7,904 nt of DNA, taken from the NCBI GenBank assembly GCA_016201085.1, contig JACQDO010000232.1, positions 1-7,904 on the forward strand. Direction: 5' to 3'. The notes below the pieces were generated by a model, which saw only the letters and a program-made list of their open reading frames with translations, searched no databases and had not been told where the DNA came from. Positions 1-6,243 of the stretch are shown here, one piece after another; position 1 is the first letter of the stretch, and every line of letters starts with the position of its first letter. Source of the stretch: Hyphomicrobiales bacterium. GTDB taxonomy: Bacteria > Pseudomonadota > Alphaproteobacteria > Rhizobiales > Xanthobacteraceae. Both the position numbers and the translations under genes were made by a program.

Positions 1-270
1 GATGGCGTGCGGCCAGTTCATGAATGCGTGCAAGCCGCCGAGCGCTGCGATACGCTCGGCCCCCGGCCGCAGCATCAGGTGATAGGTATTGCCAAGCACG
101 ATCTCGGCGCCGGTTGCGGCCACGGCCTCGGGGGTGAGGCCCTTCACCGTTGCCTGGGTGCCGACCGGCATGAAGCCCGGCGTCTGCACGGCGCCATGCG
201 GCGTGACGAATTCGCCGCGGCGCGCGGCGCCGTCGGATTTCAGCAGCGTGAAGGAAAAAGGATCACTCAT
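1..270 (-). CDS. tgt: tRNA-guanine transglycosylase, N-terminal part (runs off the window)
   Basis: Tgt exchanges guanine at position 34 of GUN-anticodon tRNAs for the queuine precursor preQ1, a cytoplasmic step of queuosine synthesis. Only the first 90 codons are present; the gene continues beyond position 1. The translation begins [10 protein letters not shown] and shows the family N-terminus: [10 protein letters not shown] (about 17-26), [19 protein letters not shown] (about 29-47), then [17 protein letters not shown] (about 53-69). The window ends just before the place where the family carries its LTDSGGFQ segment with an active-site Asp, so the catalytic residues cannot be checked. The start ATG (268-270) overlaps the queA stop as ATGA, which points to translational coupling with queA, the next enzyme in the same pathway. 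Identification is firm; it is partial only because of the window edge. Confidence 0.96.
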   Translation of the reverse strand, partial: MSDPFSFTLLKSDGAARRGEFVTPHGAVQTPGFMPVGTQATVKGLTPEAVAATGAEIVLGNTYHLMLRPGAERIAALGGLHAFMNWPHAI

Positions 271-1352
271 CGGCTGGCAGGATACAGCAGACACGCATCG
301 CCGTAGGAATAGAAGCGATAGCCGCTGGCGATGGCATGCGCATAAGCGCGTTTCATGCACTCCAACCCGCTGAAGGCCGACACCAGCATGAACAACGTTG
401 AGCGCGGCAGGTGGAAATTGGTCAGCATCAGGTCGACAGCACGGAATTTGTAGCCGGGCGTGATGAAGATCGCGGTTTCGCCCGCAAACGGCTTGATCTG
501 GCCGTCCTCGCCCGCGGCGCTTTCCAGCAGACGCAGCGCGGTCGATCCGACCGCCACGATCCGCCCGCCTTTGGCGCGAATACCGTTGAGGGTGTCGGCC
601 ACCTCGGCGGATACCGTGCCGAATTCGGCGTGCATCTTATGGCCGGCGGTGTCCTCGGCCTTCACCGGCAGGAAGGTGCCGGCGCCGACATGCAACGTTA
701 CCTTGCGGATGCTGATACCCCGGCGCATGAGGCACTCCGTCAGCTCCGGCGTGAAATGCAGACCCGCCGTGGGTGCTGCCACCGAGCCTTCGTCATGGGC
801 GAACACGGTCTGGTAATCGGCGCGGTCCTGCTCGTCGGGGGCGCGGCGGGAGGCGATATAGGGCGGCAGCGGCATCAGCCCGCGTTCCGCAATAGCCTGG
901 TCGAGCACCGGACCGTGGAAGGAAAATGAAAGGGTTACCTCCCCTCCTTCATCTTTTTGTGAAACTTGAGCATCGACTTCGCCGAGGAAACAAACCCTGC
1001 CTTCGGTGCCGAAGCGCAGCGTATCGCCGACCTGCACCTTCTTGGCCCCCAGGATGAAGGCGCGCCAATGCAAGCCGTCGAGCCGCTTGTGCAGGGTGGC
1101 CTCGATCGCCGGCTCGGTGGCGCCCCGCCCGATGCGACGGCCGATCAGCCGGGCGGCGATCACCTTGCTGTCGTTGACCACCAGGCAGTCGCCGGGCGCC
1201 AGCAGGTCCGGCAGATCGGCGATGCCGCGGTCGTCGAGCTCGGGCGTCTCACCCGGCCGCACCACCAGCAGCCGTGCCGTATCGCGCGGGCTTACCGGCC
1301 GCAAAGCGATGCGGTCGGCTGGCAGCTCGAAGTCGAACAGGGAGGTCTGCAT
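267..1352 (-). CDS. queA: S-adenosylmethionine:tRNA ribosyltransferase-isomerase
   Basis: QueA transfers and isomerises the ribosyl group of S-adenosylmethionine onto preQ1 in tRNA, giving epoxyqueuosine, directly after the Tgt step. From the chosen start the protein has 361 residues, near the E. coli length of about 356. Family motifs appear in order: [15 protein letters not shown] (about 17-31), [16 protein letters not shown] (about 54-69), [11 protein letters not shown] (about 193-203), [10 protein letters not shown] (about 218-227), HKMHAE (about 238-243), [17 protein letters not shown] (about 311-327) and YSYGDACLL near the C-terminus. An upstream ATG at 1392-1394 would add 14 residues but would overlap the preceding gene; the ATG at 1350-1352 gives the usual N-terminus [11 protein letters not shown] and has an AAGG five bases upstream. 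It follows the unknown exported-protein gene by 17 bases and overlaps tgt by 4. Confidence 0.97.
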   Translation of the reverse strand: MQTSLFDFELPADRIALRPVSPRDTARLLVVRPGETPELDDRGIADLPDLLAPGDCLVVNDSKVIAARLIGRRIGRGATEPAIEATLHKRLDGLHWRAFILGAKKVQVGDTLRFGTEGRVCFLGEVDAQVSQKDEGGEVTLSFSFHGPVLDQAIAERGLMPLPPYIASRRAPDEQDRADYQTVFAHDEGSVAAPTAGLHFTPELTECLMRRGISIRKVTLHVGAGTFLPVKAEDTAGHKMHAEFGTVSAEVADTLNGIRAKGGRIVAVGSTALRLLESAAGEDGQIKPFAGETAIFITPGYKFRAVDLMLTNFHLPRSTLFMLVSAFSGLECMKRAYAHAIASGYRFYSYGDACLLYPASR

Positions 1353-1369
1353 GGTGGCCTTGGCAGCGG

Positions 1370-1819
1370 TTACTGCGTTTGGCCGTCTTTGCACTTTTTG
1401 AATATCGGCGTGGGAGCGCCGGACGATAAGAACTTGCCGTCTTTGATATGGGCCTTTCCACCCGGATCACTTGATTCCTGACTGCGCAAGCTGTCCCCCG
1501 TAAATGCCAGAACAATGTCCGTCTTGTCGCCATCCGGCAATCTCACGTCGAGAAATGCAATCCGGTCAGAACTAATCGGTCGGACGTTGCGCATTTCGGC
1601 GAATGTGGGCTTGGCGCCCGCCGAGGTCTTTCGTGTCGGATAGCCACGCTCCGAAGGGATGTGTTCGATGTAGAAATTCCCATTGCCCGGCGGCTTTGCG
1701 CAGTCGACGGCCCATACGCCCAGCATTCCGAGCTTGCGGAGAACTTCGCTATCGGGCCCAGCAACTGCCGGCGTCGCTAGCAGCGCCAACATCACGATCG
1801 CCGTAGAGCGCTTGAGCAT
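1370..1819 (-). CDS. Small exported protein of unknown function
   Basis: I do not recognise a named family. The 149-residue product starts with a clear Sec signal peptide ([20 protein letters not shown], likely cleaved before Gly21), so it should be periplasmic or secreted. The mature part begins with an [15 protein letters not shown] segment (about 30-44), a pattern I associate loosely with small exported proteins of Rhizobiales. It has only two cysteines, Cys40 and Cys143, one near each end of the mature chain, which could form a disulfide. No membrane segment follows the signal peptide. The start at 1817-1819 is preferred over a GTG 15 bases upstream because GGAGGT lies four bases before it and the signal peptide then begins normally. 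It sits inside the coaD-queA operon (26 bases after the cyclophilin gene, 17 before queA). GC, counted by eye over three 60-base lines, is about 48-62%, lower than the flanking genes. Confidence 0.85.
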   Translation of the reverse strand: MLKRSTAIVMLALLATPAVAGPDSEVLRKLGMLGVWAVDCAKPPGNGNFYIEHIPSERGYPTRKTSAGAKPTFAEMRNVRPISSDRIAFLDVRLPDGDKTDIVLAFTGDSLRSQESSDPGGKAHIKDGKFLSSGAPTPIFKKCKDGQTQ

Positions 1820-1823
1820 GTCC

Positions 1824-1829
1824 ACCTCC
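1824..1829 (-). promoter_or_regulatory. Ribosome-binding site of the unknown exported-protein gene
   Basis: GGAGGT on the minus strand, four bases before the ATG at 1817-1819. It decides between that ATG and the in-frame GTG at 1832-1834, which lies upstream of this site. Confidence 0.7.
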
Positions 1830-1845
1830 GGCACAACTCGAGAAG

Positions 1846-2301
1846 CTACGCCCCCATGGTCGCCTTGACGATCTTGTCGGGGCTCTGCACCGGCTCGCCG
1901 CGCTTGATCTTGTCGACGTTCTCCATGCCCTCGATGACATTGCCCCAGGCGGTGTACTGGTTGTCGAGGAAGCGGGCGTCATCGAAGCAGATGAAGAACT
2001 GGCTGTCGCCGGAATCCGGGTTCTGCGCGCGCGCCATCGACACGGTACCGCGCACATGCGGCTCCTTGTTGAACTCGGCCTTCAGCTTCTGACCCGAGCC
2101 GCCGGTGCCGGTGCCGTGCGGGCAGCCGGTCTGCGCCATGAAGCCGTCGATCACGCGGTGGAACACGATGCCGTCGTAGAAGCCCTCTTTCACCAGCGCC
2201 TTGATGCGCGCGACATGGCCGGGCGCCAGGTCCGGCCGCATGGCGATCACCACCTTGCCTTTGGTGGTCTCGAGCGTGAGCGTGTCTTCGGGTTTAGCCA
2301 T
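1846..2301 (-). CDS. ppiB: Cytoplasmic cyclophilin-type peptidyl-prolyl cis-trans isomerase
   Basis: Catalyses cis-trans isomerisation of Xaa-Pro bonds and helps protein folding. The 151-residue product has no signal peptide, so it is the cytoplasmic member of the pair. The cyclophilin core is intact: FHRVIDGFMAQTG (about 47-59) carries the residues equivalent to Arg55, Phe60 and Gln63 of human cyclophilin A (here Arg49, Phe54, Gln57), and GTVSMARA plus SQFFICF (about 85-92 and 100-106) supply the binding-pocket Gln101 and Phe103. The position equivalent to human His126 is Tyr, common in bacterial cyclophilins. The ATG at 2299-2301 is chosen because AAAGGA lies nine bases upstream and the translation MAKPEDTLTLETTKG begins normally; a TTG 42 bases earlier would add an unrelated extension. 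It follows the exported cyclophilin gene by 45 bases. Confidence 0.96.
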   Translation of the reverse strand: MAKPEDTLTLETTKGKVVIAMRPDLAPGHVARIKALVKEGFYDGIVFHRVIDGFMAQTGCPHGTGTGGSGQKLKAEFNKEPHVRGTVSMARAQNPDSGDSQFFICFDDARFLDNQYTAWGNVIEGMENVDKIKRGEPVQSPDKIVKATMGA

Positions 2302-2346
2302 TGTGTCGTTTCCTTTTGTGATATCGATTGGCGGCGCGAGCAAGCG

Positions 2347-2955
2347 TCAGCGCTCGATCGTCGCCTTCTTCACGAAGTCCATGCGCGGGTATTCCTTGGC
2401 CAGATAGGCATTGCCTTCGCGCTGTAGGCGGCTCTGGTCGGGACCGCGGCCGCGCGGCGCGCCCTCGCCGTATTCGGCATTGAGCGCGTCGACCACCTCC
2501 ATGCCCGAAATCACCCGGCCGAACGGCGCGAAGCCGTCGGCGTCGAGCCTGCTGTTGTCGCCGAAATTGATGAACACCTGCGAGGTGCGCGTGTTCGGGC
2601 CGGCCATGGCATAGGTGACGAAGCCGCGCTTGTTGCTCTGGGTGACCGGGTCGTCCCTGATCGGCCGGTCGCGCCAACCGGCCATCACCGCCGGATCGCC
2701 GTTGATGCCGAACTGCACCATGAAGCCGGAGATCACGCGGAAGAAGCGTACGTTGTCGAAGAAGCCGCTCTTCACCAGATTGTAGAAGCGGTCGGCGCCC
2801 TGCGGCGCCCAGGCGCGCGTCACCTGCACCACGAAGGCGCCCTTGCTGGTGTCGAATTTCACCTTGTAGGTCGCCGGCGCCGGTTCGTTCGGCGCCTGCG
2901 CCACCGCCGGAGCGGCGCATAGGAGCGCAATGACGAAAGCGAGAATGCGGATCAT
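2347..2955 (-). CDS. Exported (periplasmic) cyclophilin-type peptidyl-prolyl isomerase
   Basis: A second Xaa-Pro isomerase, 202 residues, with a Sec signal peptide (MIRILAFVIALLCAAPAVA, likely cleaved before Gln20), so it should act on proteins folding in the periplasm. The cyclophilin domain covers about residues 30-160: FFRVISGFMVQFG (about 71-83) holds the catalytic Arg73 with Phe78 and Gln81, and TSQVFINF (about 124-131) supplies Gln126 and Phe128. The usual His before the catalytic Arg is Phe here, and an extra loop (about 84-108) follows the active-site strand. A basic/acidic tail of about 40 residues follows the domain. GGGAG lies five bases before the ATG. It lies 31 bases downstream of coaD and precedes the cytoplasmic paralogue. 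ppiA would fit by location, but sequence alone does not settle orthology with E. coli PpiA, so no symbol is given. Confidence 0.95.
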   Translation of the reverse strand: MIRILAFVIALLCAAPAVAQAPNEPAPATYKVKFDTSKGAFVVQVTRAWAPQGADRFYNLVKSGFFDNVRFFRVISGFMVQFGINGDPAVMAGWRDRPIRDDPVTQSNKRGFVTYAMAGPNTRTSQVFINFGDNSRLDADGFAPFGRVISGMEVVDALNAEYGEGAPRGRGPDQSRLQREGNAYLAKEYPRMDFVKKATIER

Positions 2956-2986
2956 GAACTCTCCCGATTGATGTTTTGGTTGGCGC

Positions 2987-3484
2987 CTAACGCGCGAATT
3001 TCTGTTTCAGCCGCGCGGCGACTGCGGCCGGCACGAAGGCGGAAACGTCGCCGCCCATGCCGGCGATCTGGCGCACCAATGTGGCGGTGATCGGGCGCAC
3101 CGATGGCGAAGCCGGCAGGAACACGCTCTGGATGCCGGGCGCCATGGTTTCGTTCATGCCCGCCATCTGCATTTCATAGTTGAAGTCGGTGCTGTCGCGC
3201 AGGCCGCGGATCAGCACTGTGGCCCCCGCCTTCTGCGCCGCCTCCACCACCAGGCCGGAAAAGGTGACGCAGGCCAGTTCGCATTTGGCCGCGCGCGCCA
3301 GCGGGGCGCAGATGTCCTCCAGCATGGCCAGCCGGTCGTCGGCGGAAAACAGCGGCGCCTTGCCGGGATTAACCCCGACCGCCAGCACCAACTTGTCGGC
3401 CAGCCGGACGGCGTGGCCGATCACGTCGAGATGACCGTTGGTGACCGGGTCGAACGACCCGGCATAGAGGGCAATCCGCAGCAT
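2987..3484 (-). CDS. coaD: Phosphopantetheine adenylyltransferase
   Basis: CoaD joins 4'-phosphopantetheine and ATP to make dephospho-CoA, the penultimate step of coenzyme A synthesis, in the cytoplasm. The 165 residues match the usual size of about 160-170. The nucleotidyltransferase signature is intact: [10 protein letters not shown] (9-18), containing the T/HxGH motif TNGH at 15-18. Lys42 (in NPGKAPLF), Arg93 and Arg96 (in [11 protein letters not shown], 91-101) correspond to ATP/substrate-binding residues of the E. coli enzyme, and the [18 protein letters not shown] stretch (131-148) replaces the ISSS-type loop in a form I recall from Bradyrhizobium-like CoaD. The start ATG (3482-3484) gives the normal N-terminus; no strong Shine-Dalgarno is visible. 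It heads the minus-strand run coaD-cyclophilins-unknown-queA-tgt, so a promoter should lie in 3485-3599 or further upstream. Confidence 0.98.
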   Translation of the reverse strand: MLRIALYAGSFDPVTNGHLDVIGHAVRLADKLVLAVGVNPGKAPLFSADDRLAMLEDICAPLARAAKCELACVTFSGLVVEAAQKAGATVLIRGLRDSTDFNYEMQMAGMNETMAPGIQSVFLPASPSVRPITATLVRQIAGMGGDVSAFVPAAVAARLKQKFAR

Positions 3485-3516
3485 AAATGGGGTCTAACCC
3501 GGCCTTTTCCGCCCCG

Positions 3517-3540
3517 CAAGGCCGTCGGCCGCGGCCTTTG
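3517..3540. other. GC-rich hairpin in the coaD leader / divergent intergenic region
   Basis: AAGGCCG (3518-3524) pairs with CGGCCTT (3532-3538) around a 7-base loop. It lies in the 115-base region between divergent coaD and the 73-residue gene, about 34 bases before the coaD start. No T run follows on either strand, so it is not a good intrinsic terminator. In a genome this GC-rich such a hairpin may be chance. No convincing -35/-10 pair was found elsewhere in the region. Confidence 0.3.
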
Positions 3541-3599
3541 AACCCGTTGGCGTCCCGCCGCGACCTATGGCCAAGACCGAAAAAGGACAGGGGACCGTC

Positions 3600-3821
3600 A
3601 TGCTGAAGTCGACCACCGCCGTCATGATCGCAGCCGCTATCGCCGCCGCCTTCACCATCCTATCCGCCCCCGCCCCCGTCGATGCCGGTCCGCTGGCCAA
3701 GCCCGCCGAGACCGCCTTGAAGGCCTGCACCCAGCGCGCCTGGCCCTATCTCAACTGCGTCGGCACCGAATTCGGCAATCCGCGCATCCGCCTGGTCTCG
3801 GTGGAGCGGCTGGCGCAATAA
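3600..3821 (+). CDS. Small exported protein (73 residues) of unknown function
   Basis: Not assigned to a named family. The first 29 residues form a signal peptide (basic start, long Ala/Ile-rich core, PAPVDA before Gly30). The mature chain has only about 44 residues and contains ACTQRAWPYLNC (about 42-53) and IRLVSVERL (about 63-71). Cys43 and Cys53 flank the Trp-Pro-Tyr and could form a disulfide after export. The pattern of two Cys around an aromatic WPY, then an Arg-rich strand, resembles small exported proteins I have seen in Rhizobiales genomes, but nothing about function follows. The ATG at 3600 is chosen because AGGGGA ends five bases before it; an ATG at 3567 would put 11 hydrophilic residues before the signal peptide. 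It is divergent from coaD and 51 bases before the solute-binding protein gene. Confidence 0.82.
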   Translation: MLKSTTAVMIAAAIAAAFTILSAPAPVDAGPLAKPAETALKACTQRAWPYLNCVGTEFGNPRIRLVSVERLAQ

Positions 3822-3832
3822 ATCTAACTTGC

Positions 3833-3838
3833 TAGGCT
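3833..3838 (+). promoter_or_regulatory. Possible -10 element upstream of the solute-binding protein gene
   Basis: TAGGCT, within CTTGCTAGGCT, lies 34 bases before the ATG at 3873. A 17-base spacer would place the -35 at CTGGCG (3810-3815), a weak match inside the end of the preceding gene. It suggests that the solute-binding/ankyrin pair could have its own promoter; weak evidence. Confidence 0.22.
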
Positions 3839-3872
3839 CTCCCCAAAACCGTCTGCCCTTGAGGGAGGGACC

Positions 3873-4838
3873 ATGCGCCGCCTTGTTGCCTTAGGCCTCG
3901 CGCTGCTGTGGGCGAACGGCGCCCTCGCCCAGCCTTATCCGAACCATCCGATCCGCATCATCGTGCCGACGCCGGCCGGCGGCCCGGTCGACGTCATGGC
4001 GCGGCTAATCGGCAATGCGCTGCCGGCCACGCTCGGGCAAAGCGTCATCGTCGAGAACCGCCCCGGCGCCGGCAACACCATCGGCTCGCGCGCGGCGGCC
4101 ACCGCCGATCCGGACGGTTATACGCTGATGGTGTCGGCGGCGAGCGGGCTGATCATGAGCCCGATGATCTACAAGAACGCCGGCTACGATGCAGCGAGCT
4201 TTGCGCCGGTGGCGCTGATCGCGGAGACACCGCAAGTGCTGGTGATCAATCCGCAGCTGCCGTTCAAATCGGTGGCCGAACTGATCGCCTATGCCAAGGC
4301 CAATCCCGGCAAGCTCAATTATTCGACCGGCGGCACCGGCACGCTGCCGCATCTCAACGCCGAGCTGTTCAAGAAGGAAACCGGCACGCAGATCGTGCAC
4401 GTGCCCTACAAGGGCGGCGGCCCCTCGCTTACCGCGGTGATAGCCGGCGAGGTGCAAATGACCTTCGACACGCTCGCCACCTCGCTGCAATTGATCAATG
4501 ACGGAAAATTGCGCGCGCTCGCCGTCGTCGCGCCGAAACGCGCGCCGGAATTGCCGAACGTCCCCGCGATGCCGGAGCTCGGCCTGCCGGCGATCAGCAG
4601 CGGCGCCTGGAGCGCGCTGCTGGCGCCGCGCGACACGCCGCCCGACATTATCGCCAAGCTCAACGCCGCCACCAATGCGGCGCTGGTCGCCGAGCCGATG
4701 AAGAGCGCGCTGGCCAAGCTGGGCGCGCAGCCGCGCGGCGGCCCGCCGCAGGCGCTGGCCGAGCACATGGCGCGCGAATTGAAGAAGTGGACGCCGATCG
4801 TGCAGGCGCTCAATCTGAAGGCGGACTGCCGGGCATGA
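3873..4838 (+). CDS. Bug/TctC-family periplasmic solute-binding protein
   Basis: A tripartite tricarboxylate transporter (TTT) type substrate-binding protein, the large Bug family that binds carboxylates and other small organic molecules in the periplasm. The 321 residues match the family's usual length of about 320-330. A signal peptide (MRRLVALGLALLWANGALA, cleaved before Gln20) precedes the canonical start QPYPNHPIRIIVPTPAGGPVD. Other family motifs: VENRPGAG (60-67), DPDGYTLM (79-86), the LNYSTGGTGTLPHLNAELF stretch (148-166), and HVPYKGGGPSL (176-186) followed by MTFD. A purine-rich GGAGG lies four bases before the ATG. No TctA or TctB membrane subunits occur in the window, so it is an orphan receptor here, as is common for Bug proteins; the ligand cannot be inferred. 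It overlaps the ankyrin gene by 4 bases. The C-terminus KADCRA has an unpaired Cys. Confidence 0.95.
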   Translation: MRRLVALGLALLWANGALAQPYPNHPIRIIVPTPAGGPVDVMARLIGNALPATLGQSVIVENRPGAGNTIGSRAAATADPDGYTLMVSAASGLIMSPMIYKNAGYDAASFAPVALIAETPQVLVINPQLPFKSVAELIAYAKANPGKLNYSTGGTGTLPHLNAELFKKETGTQIVHVPYKGGGPSLTAVIAGEVQMTFDTLATSLQLINDGKLRALAVVAPKRAPELPNVPAMPELGLPAISSGAWSALLAPRDTPPDIIAKLNAATNAALVAEPMKSALAKLGAQPRGGPPQALAEHMARELKKWTPIVQALNLKADCRA

Positions 4839-5512
4839 CGAAATGGCCGGTCGCGCTGTTGCTGGCGCTGTGCCTGCCGGCATCGGCGCAGATCGCACCA
4901 AGCGCCGACGAGCTGCGCGTCTATCGCGGCCTGCATGCCGCCGCGGCCAAGGGCGACGCGGCCGAGATCGAGGTTCTAGTGAAAGCCGGCGCGCCGATCG
5001 AGGCGCGCGACGCGCATGCTCGCACGCCGCTGCACGTCGCCGTGTTCATGCGTAAACCGGAGGCGGCGCGCACGTTGCTGCGGCTCGGCGCCGACGCCAA
5101 TGCGCTGGAGGCGCAGAAATACGACATCGTCACCATCGCTTCGGTCGCCGACGACGTGCCGATGCTCAAGCTGGCGCTGGCCGGCGGCGGCAAGGCCACC
5201 AACATCACCAGCCCCTATGAAGGCACCGCGCTGATCGCCGCCGCGCATTTAGGACATGACGAGGTGGTGCGCACGCTGATCGCCGCCAAGGCGCCGCTCG
5301 ATCACGTCAACAATCTGGGCTGGACCGCGCTGATCGAGTCGATCGTGTTGGGCGATGGCGGCAAGCGCCACGTCGCCTGCTTGACCGCCTTGGTGCAAGC
5401 CGGCGCCAACGTCAATCTGGCCGACCGCGGCGGCTCAACGCCGTTGAAGCTGGCGCGCGGACGAAACTACGCGGAAATGGTGAAAATTCTTGAGGCCGCC
5501 GGCGCAAAGTAG
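4835..5512 (+). CDS. Exported ankyrin-repeat protein
   Basis: 225 residues with a signal peptide (MTKWPVALLLALCLPASA, cleaved before Gln19) followed by an almost all-ankyrin mature chain: about six repeats at roughly 29-59, 60-94, 96-125, 127-160, 161-196 and 198-223. Repeats 2, 4 and 6 keep the clearest consensus (RTPLHVAV...LLRLGADANA; GTALIAAAHLG...LIAAKAPLD; STPLKLARGR...). Repeat 3 is degenerate and repeat 5 has an insert of about four residues (GDGGKRH). Ankyrin repeats are protein-binding scaffolds; with this signal peptide the scaffold would lie in the periplasm. The ATG (4835-4837) overlaps the stop of the solute-binding protein gene as ATGA, suggesting coupled translation and a shared task. 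An earlier in-frame start inside that gene would place a hydrophilic stretch before the signal peptide. The partner is unknown. Confidence 0.93.
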   Translation: MTKWPVALLLALCLPASAQIAPSADELRVYRGLHAAAAKGDAAEIEVLVKAGAPIEARDAHARTPLHVAVFMRKPEAARTLLRLGADANALEAQKYDIVTIASVADDVPMLKLALAGGGKATNITSPYEGTALIAAAHLGHDEVVRTLIAAKAPLDHVNNLGWTALIESIVLGDGGKRHVACLTALVQAGANVNLADRGGSTPLKLARGRNYAEMVKILEAAGAK

Positions 5513-5516
5513 CGAG

Positions 5517-6131
5517 CTAAACCGGCCTTCGCGCCAGCGACAGCCAGACGCCGCCGCCAATCAATACGGCGCCGGAAATGCGGCCGAGTAATTTATTGTG
5601 GCGTGGCTTCATGAACCAGGCGCGGCCGAGCGCCGCTGCCACGCCCCATCCGGAATCCAACAGGCCGCCCATCGCAACCGACACCACGCACATCACCAGC
5701 AACTGACGTTCGACCGGCAGAGCTGGGTCGATGAACTGCGGCAGAAAGGCCGTAAAGAACGCGATACTTTTCGGATTGGTGATGGCGACGATGAACCCGC
5801 GCCATGCATGGACGTGGCCGCGCGGCGGCAGTGTCTCGCTTGTTGCGTCCGCGTAGCGCCACGCCTGAATGCCGAGCCAGATCAGATAGGCCGCGCCGAC
5901 CCAGCGCAGATAATCGAAGATTTCGGCCGAGGTTTTCAAAACCCAGCTCAGGCCGAAAGCGATGCAGGCGAGCAATGCCGCATTGCCCGTGGTGGCGCCG
6001 GCCACCGTCAGCAAAGCCGCGCGGCTACCGCTGCGCGCGCCGGTCGTCACCACCAGCGTTACGATCGAGCCGGGCGTCAGGAACAGGATCAGCGTAATGA
6101 CAAGAAAGGCTGAGAACAGTTCGAGATTCAT
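5517..6131 (-). CDS. LysE/RhtB-family amino acid or small-metabolite exporter
   Basis: An inner-membrane efflux protein of the LysE/RhtB family, whose characterised members export amino acids such as lysine, homoserine, threonine or related compounds. The 204 residues fit the family size, with about six hydrophobic segments: roughly 4-28, 38-63, 73-90, 111-132, 142-165 and 181-199. Family landmarks are the N-terminal LFLTPGSIVTLVVTTGARSG (16-35), the VGAAYLIWLGIQAW segment (78-91) and TNPKSIAFFTAFLPQFID (118-135). The usual TPGP reads TPGS here. The substrate cannot be told from sequence. GAGGA lies six bases before the ATG. The gene is in the same direction as gyrA, but a palindromic repeat separates them. 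Its stop codon lies 4 bases from the stop of the convergent ankyrin gene, leaving no room for a terminator between them. Confidence 0.93.
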   Translation of the reverse strand: MNLELFSAFLVITLILFLTPGSIVTLVVTTGARSGSRAALLTVAGATTGNAALLACIAFGLSWVLKTSAEIFDYLRWVGAAYLIWLGIQAWRYADATSETLPPRGHVHAWRGFIVAITNPKSIAFFTAFLPQFIDPALPVERQLLVMCVVSVAMGGLLDSGWGVAAALGRAWFMKPRHNKLLGRISGAVLIGGGVWLSLARRPV

Positions 6132-6133
6132 GA

Positions 6134-6142
6134 CTATTCCTC
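6134..6142. repeat. Left copy of 9-base direct repeat flanking the palindromic element
   Basis: CTATTCCTC, identical to 6244-6252. It abuts the left end of the palindrome at 6143. Its likely origin is a target-site duplication. Confidence 0.6.
6138..6142 (-). promoter_or_regulatory. Ribosome-binding site of lysE, within the duplicated gyrA end
   Basis: GAGGA on the minus strand, six bases before the lysE ATG. It belongs to the 9-base sequence GAGGAATAG that also forms the last two codons and stop of gyrA at 6244-6252, so lysE appears to use a copy of the gyrA end as its Shine-Dalgarno. Confidence 0.6.
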
Positions 6143-6241
6143 GTCATTCCGGGACGCGCCGAAGGCGTGGACCCGGAATCCATAACCCCGGTCTGTGATT
6201 ATGGATTCCGGGTTCGCCGCTTCGCGGCGCCCCGGAATGAC
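6143..6241. repeat. 99-base palindromic repeat (REP/MITE-like) between gyrA and lysE
   Basis: The ends pair perfectly over 11 bases: GTCATTCCGGG (6143-6153) with CCCGGAATGAC (6231-6241). The inner part pairs over 15 bases: ACCCGGAATCCATAA (6171-6185) with its reverse complement at 6199-6213, around a 13-base loop. Each arm is also a hairpin by itself: ATTCCGGG/CCCGGAAT at 6146-6153/6172-6179 with an inner CGCC-GAA-GGCG, and at 6205-6212/6231-6238 with an inner GCCGC-TTC-GCGGC. It can thus form one long cruciform or two separate stem-loops, like a pair of inverted REP units. From memory, very similar sequences (CATTCCGGG...CCCGGAATCCAT) are abundant between genes in Bradyrhizobium and Rhodopseudomonas genomes. 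It has no coding capacity. As RNA downstream of gyrA it could act as a 3' structure, but there is no U run. Confidence 0.9.
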
Positions 6242-6243
6242 AG

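Noticed and set aside
1353..1394. Upstream start for queA (14 extra residues)
   Set aside because: It would overlap the preceding gene by 25 bases and add a sequence not seen in QueA proteins; the later ATG gives the canonical N-terminus.
3488..3499. Short inverted repeat GGGTTAGACCC just before coaD
   Set aside because: Only four paired bases around a 3-base loop; too short to be called an operator or a structure.
3538..3570. Possible promoter TTGAAC ... CTATGG for the 73-residue gene
   Set aside because: The spacer is about 21 bases and the -10 match is poor; not better than chance in this region.
4005..4901. Minus-strand open frame (298 codons) opposite the solute-binding protein gene
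   Set aside because: Arg/Gly/Ala-rich translation without motifs; the plus strand encodes a complete Bug protein with signal peptide.
6143..6241. Palindrome as a CRISPR repeat or intrinsic terminator
   Set aside because: It is a single copy with no spacer array, and no T run follows the stem on either strand; a REP/MITE-like repeat fits better.
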